In this document: one piece after another, positions 29,568 to 42,509 of the stretch | Position numbering within the stretch: the stretch's first letter is position 1 | How the letters are laid out: every line of letters begins with the position of its first letter | Assembly: GCA_949752735.1 (NCBI GenBank) | Contig: OX457052.1 | Coordinates: forward strand, 13,615,037-13,679,036 | Source: Lumbricus terrestris | Taxonomy: Eukaryota; Annelida; Clitellata; Crassiclitellata; Lumbricidae | Reading direction: 5' to 3' | DNA: 64,000 nucleotides | Notes under the pieces: generated by a model | What the model was told of the DNA's origin: nothing | Database searches by the model: none | What the model saw: only the letters and a program-made list of their open reading frames with translations | Translations under genes and position numbers: made by a program

Positions 29568-31792
29568 GAGTTCCCTTATTGGGCACATTAAGGGCAAAAG
29601 ACTCGCATTGCAATAATTTTGATATGCATACCTCTAGTTTGGTGTTATTTGGATGAATTATAGGCATTATGAAATGAAAATATAGTGAATACAGGCTCTA
29701 TTCTATGACTGTTTGATAATGTTACGTGTACATGTAGGCCTATAGTTCTGCGGAGAAAAAGACATACCCCCAAAGTGACCAAATTAGAACATGGTGCCTA
29801 AATTGGACGCCATGTGCCCAAATTAGGTGCACCTTGGTCTAGCTATGAAAGTGGTAATATCTATGTGCACCTGCTGACTCTATTTTCTACTGAACACATA
29901 CCATTTTCGAGATGAAATAAACAAGAAATGTAATAATGCTTCCAGGGTACATTGCAGTTGAACAAGGCAATACTGAAACCAAAGTGGTGAAGTAGTTAGG
30001 CCCTGTCGATCAAACATCATTATTACTGGAATAGGTTATTTCCACTAGAAAACCAAACTGCATCTGCTAATTATTCACTGCTTCAAAATCAGCACTATCG
30101 TTTGCTTTTGTTATTAAGCTTTAGCTAAATGTAGGCGTGAGTCACACATCCACTTTTCATATTTCAAGCACTGCGACCATCTGACATTCATTGTATAGAA
30201 TTTCACAGTATAGGGCCTAAATATGGGGCTGTGTCGTACATTTCACCACGTTCTTCATTTTTGCTGACCAATTGTTGGCTTTGAGTATCTGGTGTCTTCG
30301 TTCCTGCGCTGATAAACAATGGACTCGCTTGTTCTTGGCAAGTGGTATGGGGTTGTCAATAGGGAAGTCTGAGTGTCAATTCAGCGTGCGTTATGCGCAG
30401 CTATGGTAAAGTAGGATAAAGAGGAAGAGCTAAGAAAAGGATTCTTTCATGTAGTTAGAAGTCTGAAATTTTCAGTTGAAAATAAGATTAGGTTTATATG
30501 AGAAGTTGACGAGCAAGAAATTACTGTCAATCATAAACCGTCTAAAATTATAGTAGGCCTTGACCTAACTAAGGAAATCATAAAAGTTTCGCCAAAATAA
30601 TAAGAGAAAGCTGCAATAAATTGAATCTATAAGAAATGGAAAGCGAATGAAATCACTTTGGTTTCAGTATTACCGTGTTCAACTGCAGTCGTGAATGTAA
30701 CGCGATAATTCTATCCAGGCACTATTTCATTTCTTGTTTATTTCATCTCGAATATCATCATCATCATTCGTCATTGCGGTCATGGGCTCAGTACCCGTTG
30801 GTGTCAATCGCATGTTTCACCGTCCGTCTCCACTGTGTTGTCTCTCTCCTGTGCCATTCTGCTCAATTTGTAAGGTTCTCCATGTTCCATCTCGAATGTA
30901 GCATGTGTTAAGTAGAAAATAGAGTATGCCTGCACATAGATATCACCACTTTCGTAGATGGACAAAGATGAACCTAATTTGGGCATTTCGGGGTATGTCA
31001 TATTCTCCGCAGAACTAATATTATCAAACAGTCAAGAGCATGTATTCAATATATTTTCATTTCCTAATTCCTAATTCAACCAAATAACACCAAACTAGAG
31101 GTAGGCATATAAAATTAAATTATTGCAATACGAGTCTTTTATCCTTAAGGTGCCCAAATAAGGCAACTCCGCCATAGATGGTTCGCCATGTTCCAATCAC
31201 AAAATACATTGAACATTAAAAAATCATCAGATTTTCCTAAATGTAAGAAGTGTCAAAATTATACACTCGTAGAATATAGGGCCTAATGTAACCGAGGCCT
31301 ATTAATGCAAAATTGTATACAACTATAAAGAAAATAAAAAAAATTAGCGTGTAATAATTATAGCAGTAAACGGGTTACAAGGCTACCTGGAATGGAAACT
31401 GCCCAAATTAGGAATACAGAAGGGAGCCCACATTAGGGTCTATGCAATACCTTCCTAGGAAAATTAATGACAAAGTTAACTCATTTTCTCTCGCTTTTTC
31501 GTTCACCTGGGGTGAAACATCGATAGGCTACATCGCAAAACCGATTGAAAATACACTGAAAAGCAACTCGCCCACAGCTTCCGAACCAAATATCGAACAT
31601 TTAAAAGTCCCATGCTAAAACAACATTCACTTCTTATCTCAAGATACAATTTTCCACCTACATACTTTCTTGTTTTATAACACCAATACATAGAGTTGAT
31701 AATATTTCCTATAGAAGGCACCACTGTATGTCGTCTATATTTATAGATACAAGGGGTACCCATTTTAGGAGCATGCCCATATAAGGGAACTC
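29568..31792. mobile_element. Large foldback element
   Basis: The left end GAGTTCCCTTATTGGGCAC is repeated inverted at two right positions: 31150-31169 (GTGCCCAAATAAGGCAACTC) and 31776-31792 (ending AAGGGAACTC, then TA). The arms 29590-29935 and 30725-31150 are long inverted repeats, e.g. CTCTAGTTTGGTGTTATTTGG against its complement near 31090. TA flanks at 29566-29567 and 31793-31794 suggest a TA target. The non-repeated centre (29936-30724) shows no transposase. CCCAAATTAGG occurs several times inside. Confidence 0.6.
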
Positions 31793-33739
31793 TAGGCCTA
31801 CCATATGCAAGATAGGATACTGTAATAATAATTTGACACCAGTGCATGTAATGCTCGTATGAAAAATCTGTAAGAATTCCTACTGGTATGGCGTGAGCAT
31901 GTGCTTCGGTTCACCAAAATGTTTAAAATTCAACGCCATGCAGGAGAAGTAATTTTACCCAAAATGCTTTGGAAAAAACAATAGGCCTACTAGTAATCAG
32001 GAGGCCAGAGGCGTAGCTAGCTTTTCGTGGGTCCGTGCGCAGAGGTTCCGCATGTGCCCCTGCTTGGCCTTGTAGGGCCGATATCTTCGCGTTCTCGCCG
32101 CAATTATGATCACCCAAAACTAATCAATGTCGTGTTTGCTATTATACCTAACTCAAGTAGAAAGCCTACAACTCACAGAATATAGCCTACACGAATGCTG
32201 CACGAATGAGACAGATGATATAATAGCTGCAGTGATTTCTGAGTCAAAATTTACAATCTATCACGTTGCATACTTATCCGCTTATTATAATTATTGGTGG
32301 GGTTACTTAAAACGGTGTCACGGCATCATAGAGTCTTCTTTCTAGCATTTTGTTCAGTAAAAAATGTCAATCATGTATCAATTCTGGTCCATGATTTGCA
32401 ATTTGCATACCGAAAAACGATAGGGCCTACAATCATCAATTTGTCACAGGCCTACCTAAAAATAAATAGGCCTGCCTAAAAATAAGTTCAGCAATACTCC
32501 TTACAAGTGCAAAAATTGGGAAAAATAGCATAAGTGATTCCTATGACCCAGATCCTGCTCAATTTTGGTCTCTCTATCTGATTTTGGGGCGAGAGCTGAA
32601 AGGAGTTGAGAGCAGTTTGAGAATTGTAGACAAAAACTGGGGGTCAGACTATAATATATGATCCACGTGGAGTTTGGCCGTGAAAAACTGAAAAGAAGAC
32701 AACCATGTGAACCTCTGAAAGACTAGAGAGAGTTGAACCACTTCAAACACCCGGCAATTCTCACCCTGGTAGAAGGAGATGTCAGGTCACTACCTTTACC
32801 AAATCCAGCAAAGTAGGCCTACCGGATACACGAGCATGCCTGTGAGACGTATGCGGTTTCTGCAGCGCACCGTTTAATTACAATTACAGTACACGAATGT
32901 GACATAATTATAGATGGACATAATCACACCTATCCTAGATAGCACAGGCACGCCCTTATACCCTCTGCATAGGAAAGTGAAGCAGCGAAATTAAAATCTT
33001 ATGTCGGTAGGCCCTATGATTCTTTCACGTTATCAGATTAAAACTATAAGCTTATTGGACATATTCTTTATTATCGTTCACATGCATGTACACTGTTGTA
33101 CACTGTACACTAATGTCATCTTGCAATGTGACAGTCACGACTCGAGACGAAAACAAAATATTAATATTGGAGTTCGGACTCCGCATAGTTTTGCTTGTCA
33201 ACAGCAAGGCGGTTGGCAGGAGCCAGTGTGGCGACTGTGGCGTTTCAGCCACAAGACAATGTTCGTTACGAGAAACACCGATCGGCTGCCTTGTTAAACT
33301 AAGCTGGAAACAAGGCCGGAGCAACGGTTACGCTCTTAAAGCAGCCAAACCGTGTATTTAGATTCACTGTAGGTAAGGCATAATTTCCCGTAATAGAAAA
33401 TTTTAGACCTGTCCTACAGTGGCGATTTATGTAACAGAAACGCGACACAAAAGTTATGCGCTATAAAGCGCGACCGTTAGTGTAATGCCTGTGGAACACA
33501 GCTGGAAGCAGGCGAGAGCGTCGGTGAGGTATAACACAGCCAAACCGCCTCTCAAACCCTTATATAGGTAGGACCAGAAATAGATTTAATTCCATAATTA
33601 ATTTTAGCCTTGTCCGATAGGGTTAATTTAGGGTGTAGGACCTGGCCCAGACCAAGAGGAATCCATAGGTCCAAAGATCGTGAAGATCGGACGAGAAATG
33701 GATTTTTGGCGAATTATTGAAGATTTTTCGTATGCTGAA
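31793..33739. other. Intergenic, nothing recognised
   Basis: Non-coding. Around 33200-33580 a stretch with GGAAACAAGGCCGGAGCAAC, CAGCCAAACCG and TATATAGG is internally duplicated once (second copy about 33500) and may be the start of the GC-rich block that follows. Confidence 0.35.
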
Positions 33740-36700
33740 AAATCGTGCTCAAACAGTGATATTCCGGTGGAATAAAGCCTGCCATACGGTGCTTTGCTAC
33801 TAGTGTAGGATGGTTGATGCTCATCCTATGGTCAATGCATATGAACACTCTTCATTACATTGATCGCTCCGCATCTGAATCGCATTGAGGGCAAGCGATT
33901 GGCATTGTGTACGTTTCCTCGGTGAACCCGGAAAGACAATTGGCTGTTTTGAATATCCGCACACGCGGAGGTTATACGTTTGACCCACGGTGACGATCGA
34001 GCGGCGGCCGACTGGGCATCGCCCCGCTACGACGCACCAGGGAGAGTTGGTGGTGGCTCATCCCAGTTTACTTGTGAATGTCTCCTGGCACATAGTGCCT
34101 CGGTTACCTGCTTGAGGAGAAGTTTTTCTGACTGTTGTATCAGCCAGTGGTTATCAGATCGATAAAAAGGCATTCTTCCCTCGTCCGTAGATCCGGCGCC
34201 GGCAGACTTCGGCACTCTCCCGCCACGATCTCGGCGAGGTATAAAATATACGTTCCTTACTGAATACCTTACCCTCGGATCGGTGCATCCGACTGTGACC
34301 CGGTTCCTTTATAACGGTAGTGCTTAGAGACAGCGCCGCGTCAGCGGGCGGTCCGCCGCACGAATTTGAGAGTAGCGAGGCCTCCTGCCTTCGCGAGTGA
34401 CCTGGACTTTCGCAGTTGTCAGCAACCGAGTTCCCATCGCGCCGGGAGAGCGCATCTTACGACCTCATCCCCCAAGACAGTGCTTCTTGTCGATTTGGGG
34501 TGTCGGTGACCTAGACCTTCGCGGTTATCCGAAGTGAAGTTCAGCATTGGCGTTTTCCTTGATAAACAGTTGTCATATACTCATAATACATCCCGATCCA
34601 GCATCTGCTGCTGAGCGACGGGTCCGGTCTCGTAGGACTCAGCCCCCTACGGACCTCGGCCACGCCAGCGAGCGCCTCGCCGCGTGTGCGGTTAAAATAT
34701 CCGGGTTAGGGTGAAACCCGCCAAGCTACAGAGACGCTTCGGCTCTACCGGTCCGAAGAAGTATACCTGGTTACATTTCTGCCTACGATCGGAAGACGGT
34801 GTTGGTGACTGCATTGAAAGCTTCCACACCGCCTGGTGCATTTCGCTCGGACGCCGTCCGCCCCGGACGCGCCGTCATCTAGTGTCGCGGGCGCTGCCCG
34901 GTCAATCGACGCCTCGCGCGTCAGTGAATATTTCGTCATTCCAGCTTGGTCGTGAATGTGAATTCGGATTCAGTGGTACTTTGAAAAGTGATAAACCGTG
35001 ATCGTTGGTTGTTGGTTAGCCTCGGACTGCGCGTGGATTGAGGGCACAAAGTTCGTCGCGCCTTCTATTCCCCGCGTGGCCGACCGCCAGCAACGAGTGC
35101 TTAGGGCGCTGTGCCTTCTGCCTCGGCGGATCGCGTAAAACCCTGCACCGTAGAATACGTTGGAGTGAGTGACATACTGAAGAAGAGTGCATAGAGAAAC
35201 CGTGATACCCATATCTCGCCGCCGGTGAGAGTAACGATAAGTCTGCCCGTAAGCGCCGGGTAGAGGCGACAGTAAGTAAGGGTGCAGCCCCCTTAATTCT
35301 GTCAAGCGTAGTGTACCGGAACGCGGTCGGTCGGGCACATACCCGGCCAACGCGTAATTACAGTTACTGGTTGAAGTTGAGGGTGAAGTGTGCCTTATCG
35401 ACTCTTCGGCGCGGTGTCGGTGCAGCTCCCGCAGAGGCATCGACTCCAGGTCCTGGTGTCGCCAAGTGTCATACTCGGTGGAATTTCACGTTACGATCCT
35501 GAAAAGCGCATCAGCTTGTGCGGCGCATACGATTTGCCCGTGAAAGTGTTGAGAAACCTAGCCTAGCTCGCCGCGTTCGGGAGTTAGAGCCGAAAGAGTG
35601 AATCTGTCCAGTAACTCGCGGGAGTATCTATGACGCGAGTTAGGTAGCCATTTCCCTTGTTGCAGAGAAGGGGCCGGCAACGAAAGTGTCAGCGTGAATA
35701 ACTTTGTATCCTGTGGTCCGATCGTTCCGATCTAAGCGACAATCTCGTTCATCCGAACGAGTAGAAGACTTTTCCTGTTGAGAGTTTGTCGGTGCCTGTT
35801 ACGGTTTCAACGGTATAGTCTAGAGGAAACGCCTCGCGCGTGAAAAGGACTTAGCCGACGCGAAACTTGGTTCCTCGGTCCTCCGCCTGGTGCAGCAAGG
35901 ACCGGCCGCGTTTTCAGCGGCTTTGCCATCTGTCGTCCGATTCGTCCAATCTTGGTGTCCGGTTGTTCGTCTCGACGAGGAGAATACTTTACCTGTGAAG
36001 AGTTAGTCAGTGACGGTTACGGCTTCAACGGAAGAAGCGTGCAAACTTTGTTTCCCCCGGCCTTCGCCCAGCGAATACAGGCCAGCAACGCAAGACCGAG
36101 CGACCGCTGAGAGAGGTCGAAGTTTACCGGACAACTTTGTCAATCCTGGTCCGATCTACGTAAACTCGGTGTCAAACTGTTCGTCTGGTCTGTGCGAACA
36201 TCTTACCTGTTGAGAGTTAACGAGTGTGAGCGAGTGTCTAGACGGTATTAACTCGCGAAGAGTTTCTTCCGGTCTTTGGCCGAACGCACGTCTTGCCCTT
36301 GGCGTACGGCCCGCGGCGCCGCCCTAGCGAGCGACCGTCCCCGTACAGGTCTGTGTTGGAGACCCGCGACTCCATACGTTCGCGATTGTATGAAATTGTA
36401 ATCTTGGCTCTTACGAGTATCTTTACTTTCACCTACTGGGCTTCGCGTCGACCAAGTAGCAGGGTCGTGAGTGTTCGCTTAGCCGTGCCGGCTTGTATTT
36501 GTACGTGTTGGTTGAAGTCCATTCAAGGCCGAAAGCGTATCGGTCGAGAGAGTGTACCTTTGTTATTTGTGATCCGATCTTTACAAAGTTGGTGTCAGAT
36601 TGAACGTCACGCCGAGTTCTATCTTGTATACGTGTCAGCGAGTTACCTGTATCGTGAAAAGGGCTTCGGAAGGCACTTCAAAAGCCGTCGCCCGTGTATT

Positions 36701-37752
36701 TTCCCTTGCGTACGTATAACGTCAGTGTGAGAGTATCCTTGGTGGATTAAACGGTGAAGGCTCGACAAGCTTTACTTCGCCGAAACTACGGTTTTCCCCG
36801 CCAGGTCGAGGAATTCGTAGTCGCAAAGTTAGGGTTAAACAGAGCTGCCCTAACCGCTCCCTGTAGTTTACGCAGCGTGTCCCGGTTCCATAAGTCATAA
36901 GTTAATTTAGTTAAGGAAAGGTGTTTCCCTTAGCTAATTTTTAAGCCCCGTTCATTTTTTGGCGATGCTGGTCTGCTGACAGTTACCGCGAGTCAGAAGC
37001 GAAACAAAAGTCAGAGATCGTTGGCGCCTGTTGCGGCGAAGAGTGAACAAGTTCTGCGGACGGTGGTGCGCCTTTCTTTCGGATAGCGCGGAGTTGAGAG
37101 AAACAAGTACGCGAGCGCCTGGCAAGCGCCGTATTCCTGGTTGCGGTTGATTTCGCTGTTGGGCGAATTGTACAATAGTTTCGCTCCCCAGCGAACTATA
37201 CGGGTGGTCTCCCTAAAGGCCTGGTACCAGAAAAAAACATATACGAAGATTTTGACTGTCCTGTAGCGGACAAAGGACAATGGTTGTGTCTCAGTACAGA
37301 GTAGGGTTGAATCCCCTAGAGTGGAGTTGGTGTCGCCTTCTATGGCCGACCTCATGGCAGCGCCAGGTATTACCTGTTGGAAGTGACAGCGCGTCGGCAA
37401 CTCGATGTAACATGGTGCGAAAGAGAACAGATCATGCGGAGGAGAAGGCGAAGTTGGCGGCCGTGAAAAGGAGCTCTAAGCGAGGGTCCTCTGCCCGAAG
37501 AGTGAACCCTGTTTCGAAGATTGGCCATCCTGGAGCTCGGGATGTTACCCCCAAGGTGACCGCGGACGGGGCAGCATCAGGATCCGACGCTACAGAGCTG
37601 TATACCTTGTTCCGGGCCTCTTTGCCGAGACGTTCTTCTCCAGTGGCACAGATGCGAGTAGAGGAGATGACCGATGGGTCAGATTACGAGGCAAGGCGCC
37701 GCGTTGCCATCGAGCGGGCCGGTGAGCGTTTCACCAGTAACATAACGAAGTG
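33740..37752 (+). repeat. GC-rich repeat block, copy 2
   Basis: About 4 kb collinear with copy 1 (14.1-17.2 kb): ATTCCGGTGGAATAAA near 33763, GTAGGACTCAGCCCCCT near 34635, GCCCGTAAGCGCCGGGTA near 35243, GCGTAATTACAGTTACTGG near 35352, GCGATGCTGGTCTG near 36963, then the shared ORF. It lacks the 23-bp minisatellite seen in copy 1. The order (polyadenylation-like signal, long GC-rich leader, then ORF) is compatible with the LTR/leader/gag start of a retroelement, but no RT, primer-binding site or paired LTR was found. Confidence 0.55.
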
Positions 37753-37753
37753 A
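37280..37753 (+). CDS. Unknown ORF in repeat block, copy 2 (possibly gag-like)
   Basis: 157 residues, not recognised. It shares with copy 1 the phrases NPLEWSW, VLPVG, then after an internal Met at 37412 VRKRTDHA, RSSKRGSSARRVNPV, DVTPKVTADG and SDATELYTL. It continues with acidic and basic stretches (VEEMTDGSDYEARRRVAIER) to a stop. It is intact over the shared part, suggesting protein-level constraint in the past. Could be a gag start or a gene fragment carried by the repeat. Confidence 0.35.
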   Translation: MVVSQYRVGLNPLEWSWCRLLWPTSWQRQVLPVGSDSASATRCNMVRKRTDHAEEKAKLAAVKRSSKRGSSARRVNPVSKIGHPGARDVTPKVTADGAASGSDATELYTLFRASLPRRSSPVAQMRVEEMTDGSDYEARRRVAIERAGERFTSNITK

Positions 37754-38269
37754 CCTAATGCAAGTGTGTTCACAAAAATCGCATATAAAAACATAATGTG
37801 AATTACTAATTAGGAAAGCCTATAATAAATAATTAATTTAGCAATCTGTGTGGGACTCTGGAAGTCGTGGGCCCGTGTGCTTTGCACACATTGCACATAA
37901 TTATGGTAGCTATGCCACTGCAAGAGGAGTTCACGACGCACAGATTCGCTTAGATTTAATAATTGTATGTATACTGTGATCTGCGTTCTTGTGAATTGTT
38001 TAAACTGTATAATTGAACATTGTAACCGGTTGCGTTCTGTCAACCGGATTGTTGAATAAAGAGAATATTATTATTATTAATATATGCCTAAAGTGAAAGC
38101 TTGCACATTGTTTATCAGAATCAGTTGACTAAATCACTTGACTGAAATTAAACTTACGGATGTTGTATAACTATATTTGACTTAAGTGTCAATAAGCTTA
38201 AAAGAATTAGACCCGCATGTAATTAAATCTCCATCCCACATCAGGTTCCTTTCACGAAACTTACATGAA
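37754..38269. other. Nothing recognised
   Basis: Possible retroelement tail at 38040-38085 (GAATAAAGAGAATATTATTA with more ATT). No gene. Confidence 0.4.
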
Positions 38270-38850
38270 TCGTATATGAGACTAACCACACCCAACACAC
38301 CAACCCCACCCAACAACATCCCACCACACTCCGACCTCCACCGGAACGCCACCCGTGAAATATTCCCTCCCACACCCACCCTCACCGCTCACCCGAATTC
38401 CTCTTCCACCCCTTCACCCCAAAATCCACCCTCTCATCCCCCAACCACCCCACCCCACCACACTCAGACCTCCACCGGTGCGCCACCCGTGAAATTAGGG
38501 TTCTCGGAAAAAATTCCCAAACCCGCTCATCCCCATCCCGACATCAACCCCTCCCCCACCCCACCTCCTCCCACCACACCCCACCACACTCCGACCTCCG
38601 CCAGTACGCCACCCGTTAAATTAGGTTTTCAGGAAAAAATTCCCTCACCCCTCCTTCCCCTTACCCCTCCACTCTCTCCACCACCACTCCCAACCCTTCC
38701 CCCCCACCCCACCCCTCCGACCTCCACCAGGGCACCACCCGTGAAATTAGGGCTTTTGAGAGAAAAAAACTCCCCACCGCGCCCACCCCACCTCCACCCC
38801 TGCCCCACCCTGCCTCTGCGGGCCGAGGTGTGTGCTGAGTGGAGGCGAGG
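38270..38850 (+). repeat. C-rich tandem repeat of about 130 bp, four units
   Basis: Units start near 38330, 38463, 38591 and 38717 with GACCTCCACCGG or a variant, then CGCCACCCGTGAAATTAGG. They are separated by CCCACC-rich filler. The + strand is open for 238 codons (38186-38902), giving a Pro-rich frame with repeated APPVKLGF. No start, splice or domain evidence for a gene, so I treat it as a satellite. Confidence 0.65.
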
Positions 38851-39172
38851 TGGCCCATGTAAAAATCTGCCTAACTGTGAAACTATGGCAAGGGATTTAT
38901 AGCGAAAATTTGAGTTTTCGCCCCTACCCTGGCCCCCATGGTGGTAGAGATTATCCAACCACTCCACCGGGTGGTTCTGATGGCCCTCGATCTAGGTAAA
39001 AAAAATTCAGATAAATAGCTGCGTCCTAGTGGAAAAAAGGGGGTTTCGCCCTCCACTCAAGGCCCCATGTGGTAGAGAATCGTCAACCCCTCGTTGGGGT
39101 GTCTCATGCCGAGACCTAAACAATAGTAAAGGTTTGGAGTGAAAAGCTCAAAAACTGTGGAAATGCATTCCG

Positions 39173-39174
39173 TT

Positions 39175-39216
<42 letters not shown>

Positions 39217-39226
39217 TACAGACAGT
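39173..39226. repeat. (GACA)n microsatellite
   Basis: About 54 bp of CAGA/GACA units. Confidence 0.9.
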
Positions 39227-39408
39227 ATTTTCTCTTTATTTATATTATAGAGGGAGGGGATTTGTAGTGATGATATCAGTGACACTTTGGCATACGAAGA
39301 GCAGAAGGTCAGCACGGATGCGACTGATGTGGTGTCGTTCCCCACTACTCTCCCAAAAAAGGTCGATTCAGTAGTAGGTCGTAATTGGCACCTTGCATGG
39401 CTGATAAG

Positions 39409-39727
39409 CATGGGAGGAGTTTGATTTTGGTTTTTTTTGGGAGGAGGGGCTAAAAAATTTGGTCAAGAACGCGCGGATCCGACAATATTTTTTCGTTTCA
39501 GTCCCCCAAAAAGCTGATGACCTTTTTTCAGCCGTCAAGTTCAAATCTCATGAAAAGTACTATATATTTCCCGGCTGACAAAGTTGACGACCTTTTTTAG
39601 TCATTGGCTGGACGTTCTTGGGGGGGCTAAGCCCGAAAAGATACCATTTACACGGTAAGAAACATGATCTTGGGGCTTCCTGGGGGGCTTAACCCCTCCC
39701 CCTAGCGCCTGATAAACTCCGCCCATG
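39409..39727. mobile_element. hAT-like MITE with perfect 8-bp target duplication
   Basis: 319 bp. Ends CATGGGAGGAGTTTG and AAACTCCGCCCATG, flanked on both sides by CTGATAAG (39401-39408 and 39728-39735). The interior holds AAAGCTGATGACCTTTTTT and TTCTTGGGGGGGCTAAGCCC. Same family as 28364-28677. Non-coding. Confidence 0.85.
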
Positions 39728-39735
39728 CTGATAAG

Positions 39736-40789
39736 CAATTCTGTTCAACTCCTGTGATAACACGTGATCATCCGTTCATGCAGCGAATGTAATCATACTG
39801 CGTTCATGTAAGTTTTAATTTTTTTAAAGTAATGTATGGGAATAACAGAGGACTGGACAATGGACATTGGATTTCGTCGCATTAGATAGGGACACAGGAC
39901 AAAAGCGTCGATAGGAACGCGTAAGGTTCGAATTACATCATCATCATCACCGACATGAACGCTTTGAAAAAGATAGGTAAAGTCGCTATATTAAGTGTGC
40001 CTGTTAGCCACCCAGGCAATGCTCTATAATTCTGTGTAGTCTAGCGCAGAGGTTCTCGATCTTTTTCTGCGCGCGAAACACCCAATTAAGCTCACACACA
40101 AATTTGACGACACACCATGCAATCGTCATTATGTTAAAATATCTTTAAAATTAAAATAGGCCTGTGTTAAAGTTAAAATAGACTAGCCTATCTGTTTGAA
40201 ATTGTTAAAATTTTCAATCAATAAAAAATGTTGACACTTAATGCTTTTTAAGGTTTCTAATGATTCTGAAATTCTAAATCCCACCGATCCAAATCTGCGA
40301 ATCATGCAATTTCTGCATCGTTTAAAATTTTCTGAAACACCACGTTTTTGCGACACACCAATGACACACCATTTTTACGCGACACCCGGCCAGTCTATTC
40401 GCGACATACCAGTGTGTCGCGACACACCGGTTGAGAACCTCTGGCTCTAGCGCCCCGGAGTCAATTCATTTTCCCTGCTGTGATGGTACAACTAGGCGCC
40501 TCCTTTGGATTCTATTTTCTTCTTGTCAGCAATAGACTATATCTTCGCTCGATTCGGTTGGGATATAATCCCGGAATGAATTTCCCCAGAGTTACGCTTC
40601 TTGATTACGAACACTTAATATTTCTTATTAAACTGTCGTCTTTCCGGAAGAGGCGCTGTATAAACACATTGAATGAAGGATTGCAAATAACGCGGACGCG
40701 CTAAATTAAACTGCAATCGTTATAAAAAAAGCAGATATTTCTCACCAATTTAATTGATAGGCTATATTTTATGGGACTGGCCTAGTTAG
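39736..40789. other. Intergenic, nothing recognised
   Basis: At 40040-40450 the phrase CGACACACC or a close variant recurs several times. No gene. Confidence 0.35.
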
Positions 40790-41046
40790 CTACACCGGTA
40801 AGCAGGAGTGGCATTCGTCTGTTGGTTGCAACGGACTGCGGTTCAAGCCCCGGGTTGGGAGTTGACATTCAGAGATTTAGATATCTCGGGCTAGCACGTG
40901 TGGGACGCAGGGGCGAAAGCTTCTGCGGAGCGACCTTGGGCAAGTTGCGTACCCATCATTGTCAGTGGGGAAGGCAACGGGAAACCACCTCACTCATCTC
41001 ATCCCCAGGGGCGTAAAGCCAATGAACCTGCCTTCGGCCAGAGCAC

Positions 41047-41085
<39 letters not shown>

Positions 41086-41088
41086 TTT
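40790..41088 (+). mobile_element. SINE with (ATC)n tail
   Basis: Head GGTTGCAACGGACTGCGGTTC with a B box GGTTCAAGCCCC, core GGGAAGGCAACGGGAAACCA, TGCCTTCGGCCAGAG, then (ATC)n at 41048-41088. Same core as 19216-19405 and 51721-51935. Confidence 0.65.
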
Positions 41089-42509
41089 ATGGTAGGCCAG
41101 TACTTAAGTCTTCATGCATGTTGCTAATTTGGTAGCCTACTTCCTGGTCTAAACACGAGTCTAAAAACTAATAATAGGCCAGTCAAAAATACGGGAAATT
41201 CATCATGAACCCGGACATTTACTATGGCAGACCTTTTTGGCAGAATATTGTACGTAAATACCCTATTAAACTACAGTAGAAATCCGAATAAATTCCAACA
41301 TGGGGAATATGTTTAAATCGTTAATTATTGTGGTACAAATTATGACTGTTCATGTAGCTTTTCGCTTAGTCATCGCCTATGCATTATGAGCGTGGCCTTA
41401 AGTACGGGGTAGTTATCGACCACACTCTGCAGAGTTTTTGCATAAAATTTTATTTATTTTTGTCTCCAGGATCGACATTTACATAGTTGAGATAAAAAAT
41501 TTATTAATCGATATATAATTTTTTTAAATCGGTAATTTTACTGTGTTTCCAGCAGATAAATCGTACTTCCGTCAGTCCTTGAAATGTAAACAGACTCGTA
41601 TAGACATGGCTGTTGGTCGTCTGCTCAAAACTAAATTCAAAATTTTAATTATTTTCCCATATCGCATTTTGTTACGATTTCTACCATATATTCTTTAGTC
41701 TATTTCAAAACTTTTTGTGCAAAAATTTGGTCGGGTCGGGTTCAAGACTTAATTGTCTGGCCTATAAGAGCGACACTCCAATATAGCCTTTGTACTTAAC
41801 CAGGATTTAGCTCTTTTCCTGGTGTTCCCTTATGCGGCAGGGCTACACTCTCGGGCATTATGAATTTTTATGATAGCCTACATGTAGAGACAAATATAAT
41901 TGCATAAAATGCATTTGTCTTAACTGAGTATGGCATGGCCGCCGAGAGGGCAGGAGGAGGCACATACCCGGGTGCCCGGCGACCCTTAGGAACCTGGGCT
42001 AGGTAGTTATTATAGAAAGTTTTTGATTCATGCCTTTTTAGTATAATATTTAAAAGAAAATTAACTACAATCAGTTTAAACTTCAAGTGAACAACTGAAT
42101 GCATTCGTATTTTATATGAAACACCAAAATTATAGGTCGTACCTGCGCATTAATCACTGCAACTTGTTTCTAAAGATTTGTCTCTCATTAAATCCTAAGA
42201 TAGTTTGGGGGTCCATGACTGCTCTGCATAAGTGCATGGAATTTCCCTCGTCAACCCTGAAGTATGGTAAGAAAACGCATAATGTAGCACATGTGTATCT
42301 GTAGGGAATATACATGTTGGATATGCCCATGGGCGCCCTCAGAAATGTTTGCAGGAGGGTGCAAAACACGAAGGCCACAGTCAAGTTTGTTGAAGTAAGA
42401 GTTTGAAAAATACAGAGCAGGAAATTCAAAGCGTGTTTATTTTTTAGGAGGTTTCTAAACGGAGATTTATTAGTTTTACTTCGTGCACCATTAGTATAAT
42501 TTGATATGG
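41089..42509. other. Intergenic, nothing recognised
   Basis: Non-coding sequence, no supported feature. A 144-residue minus frame at 42154-42588 is an unsupported open frame. Confidence 0.4.
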
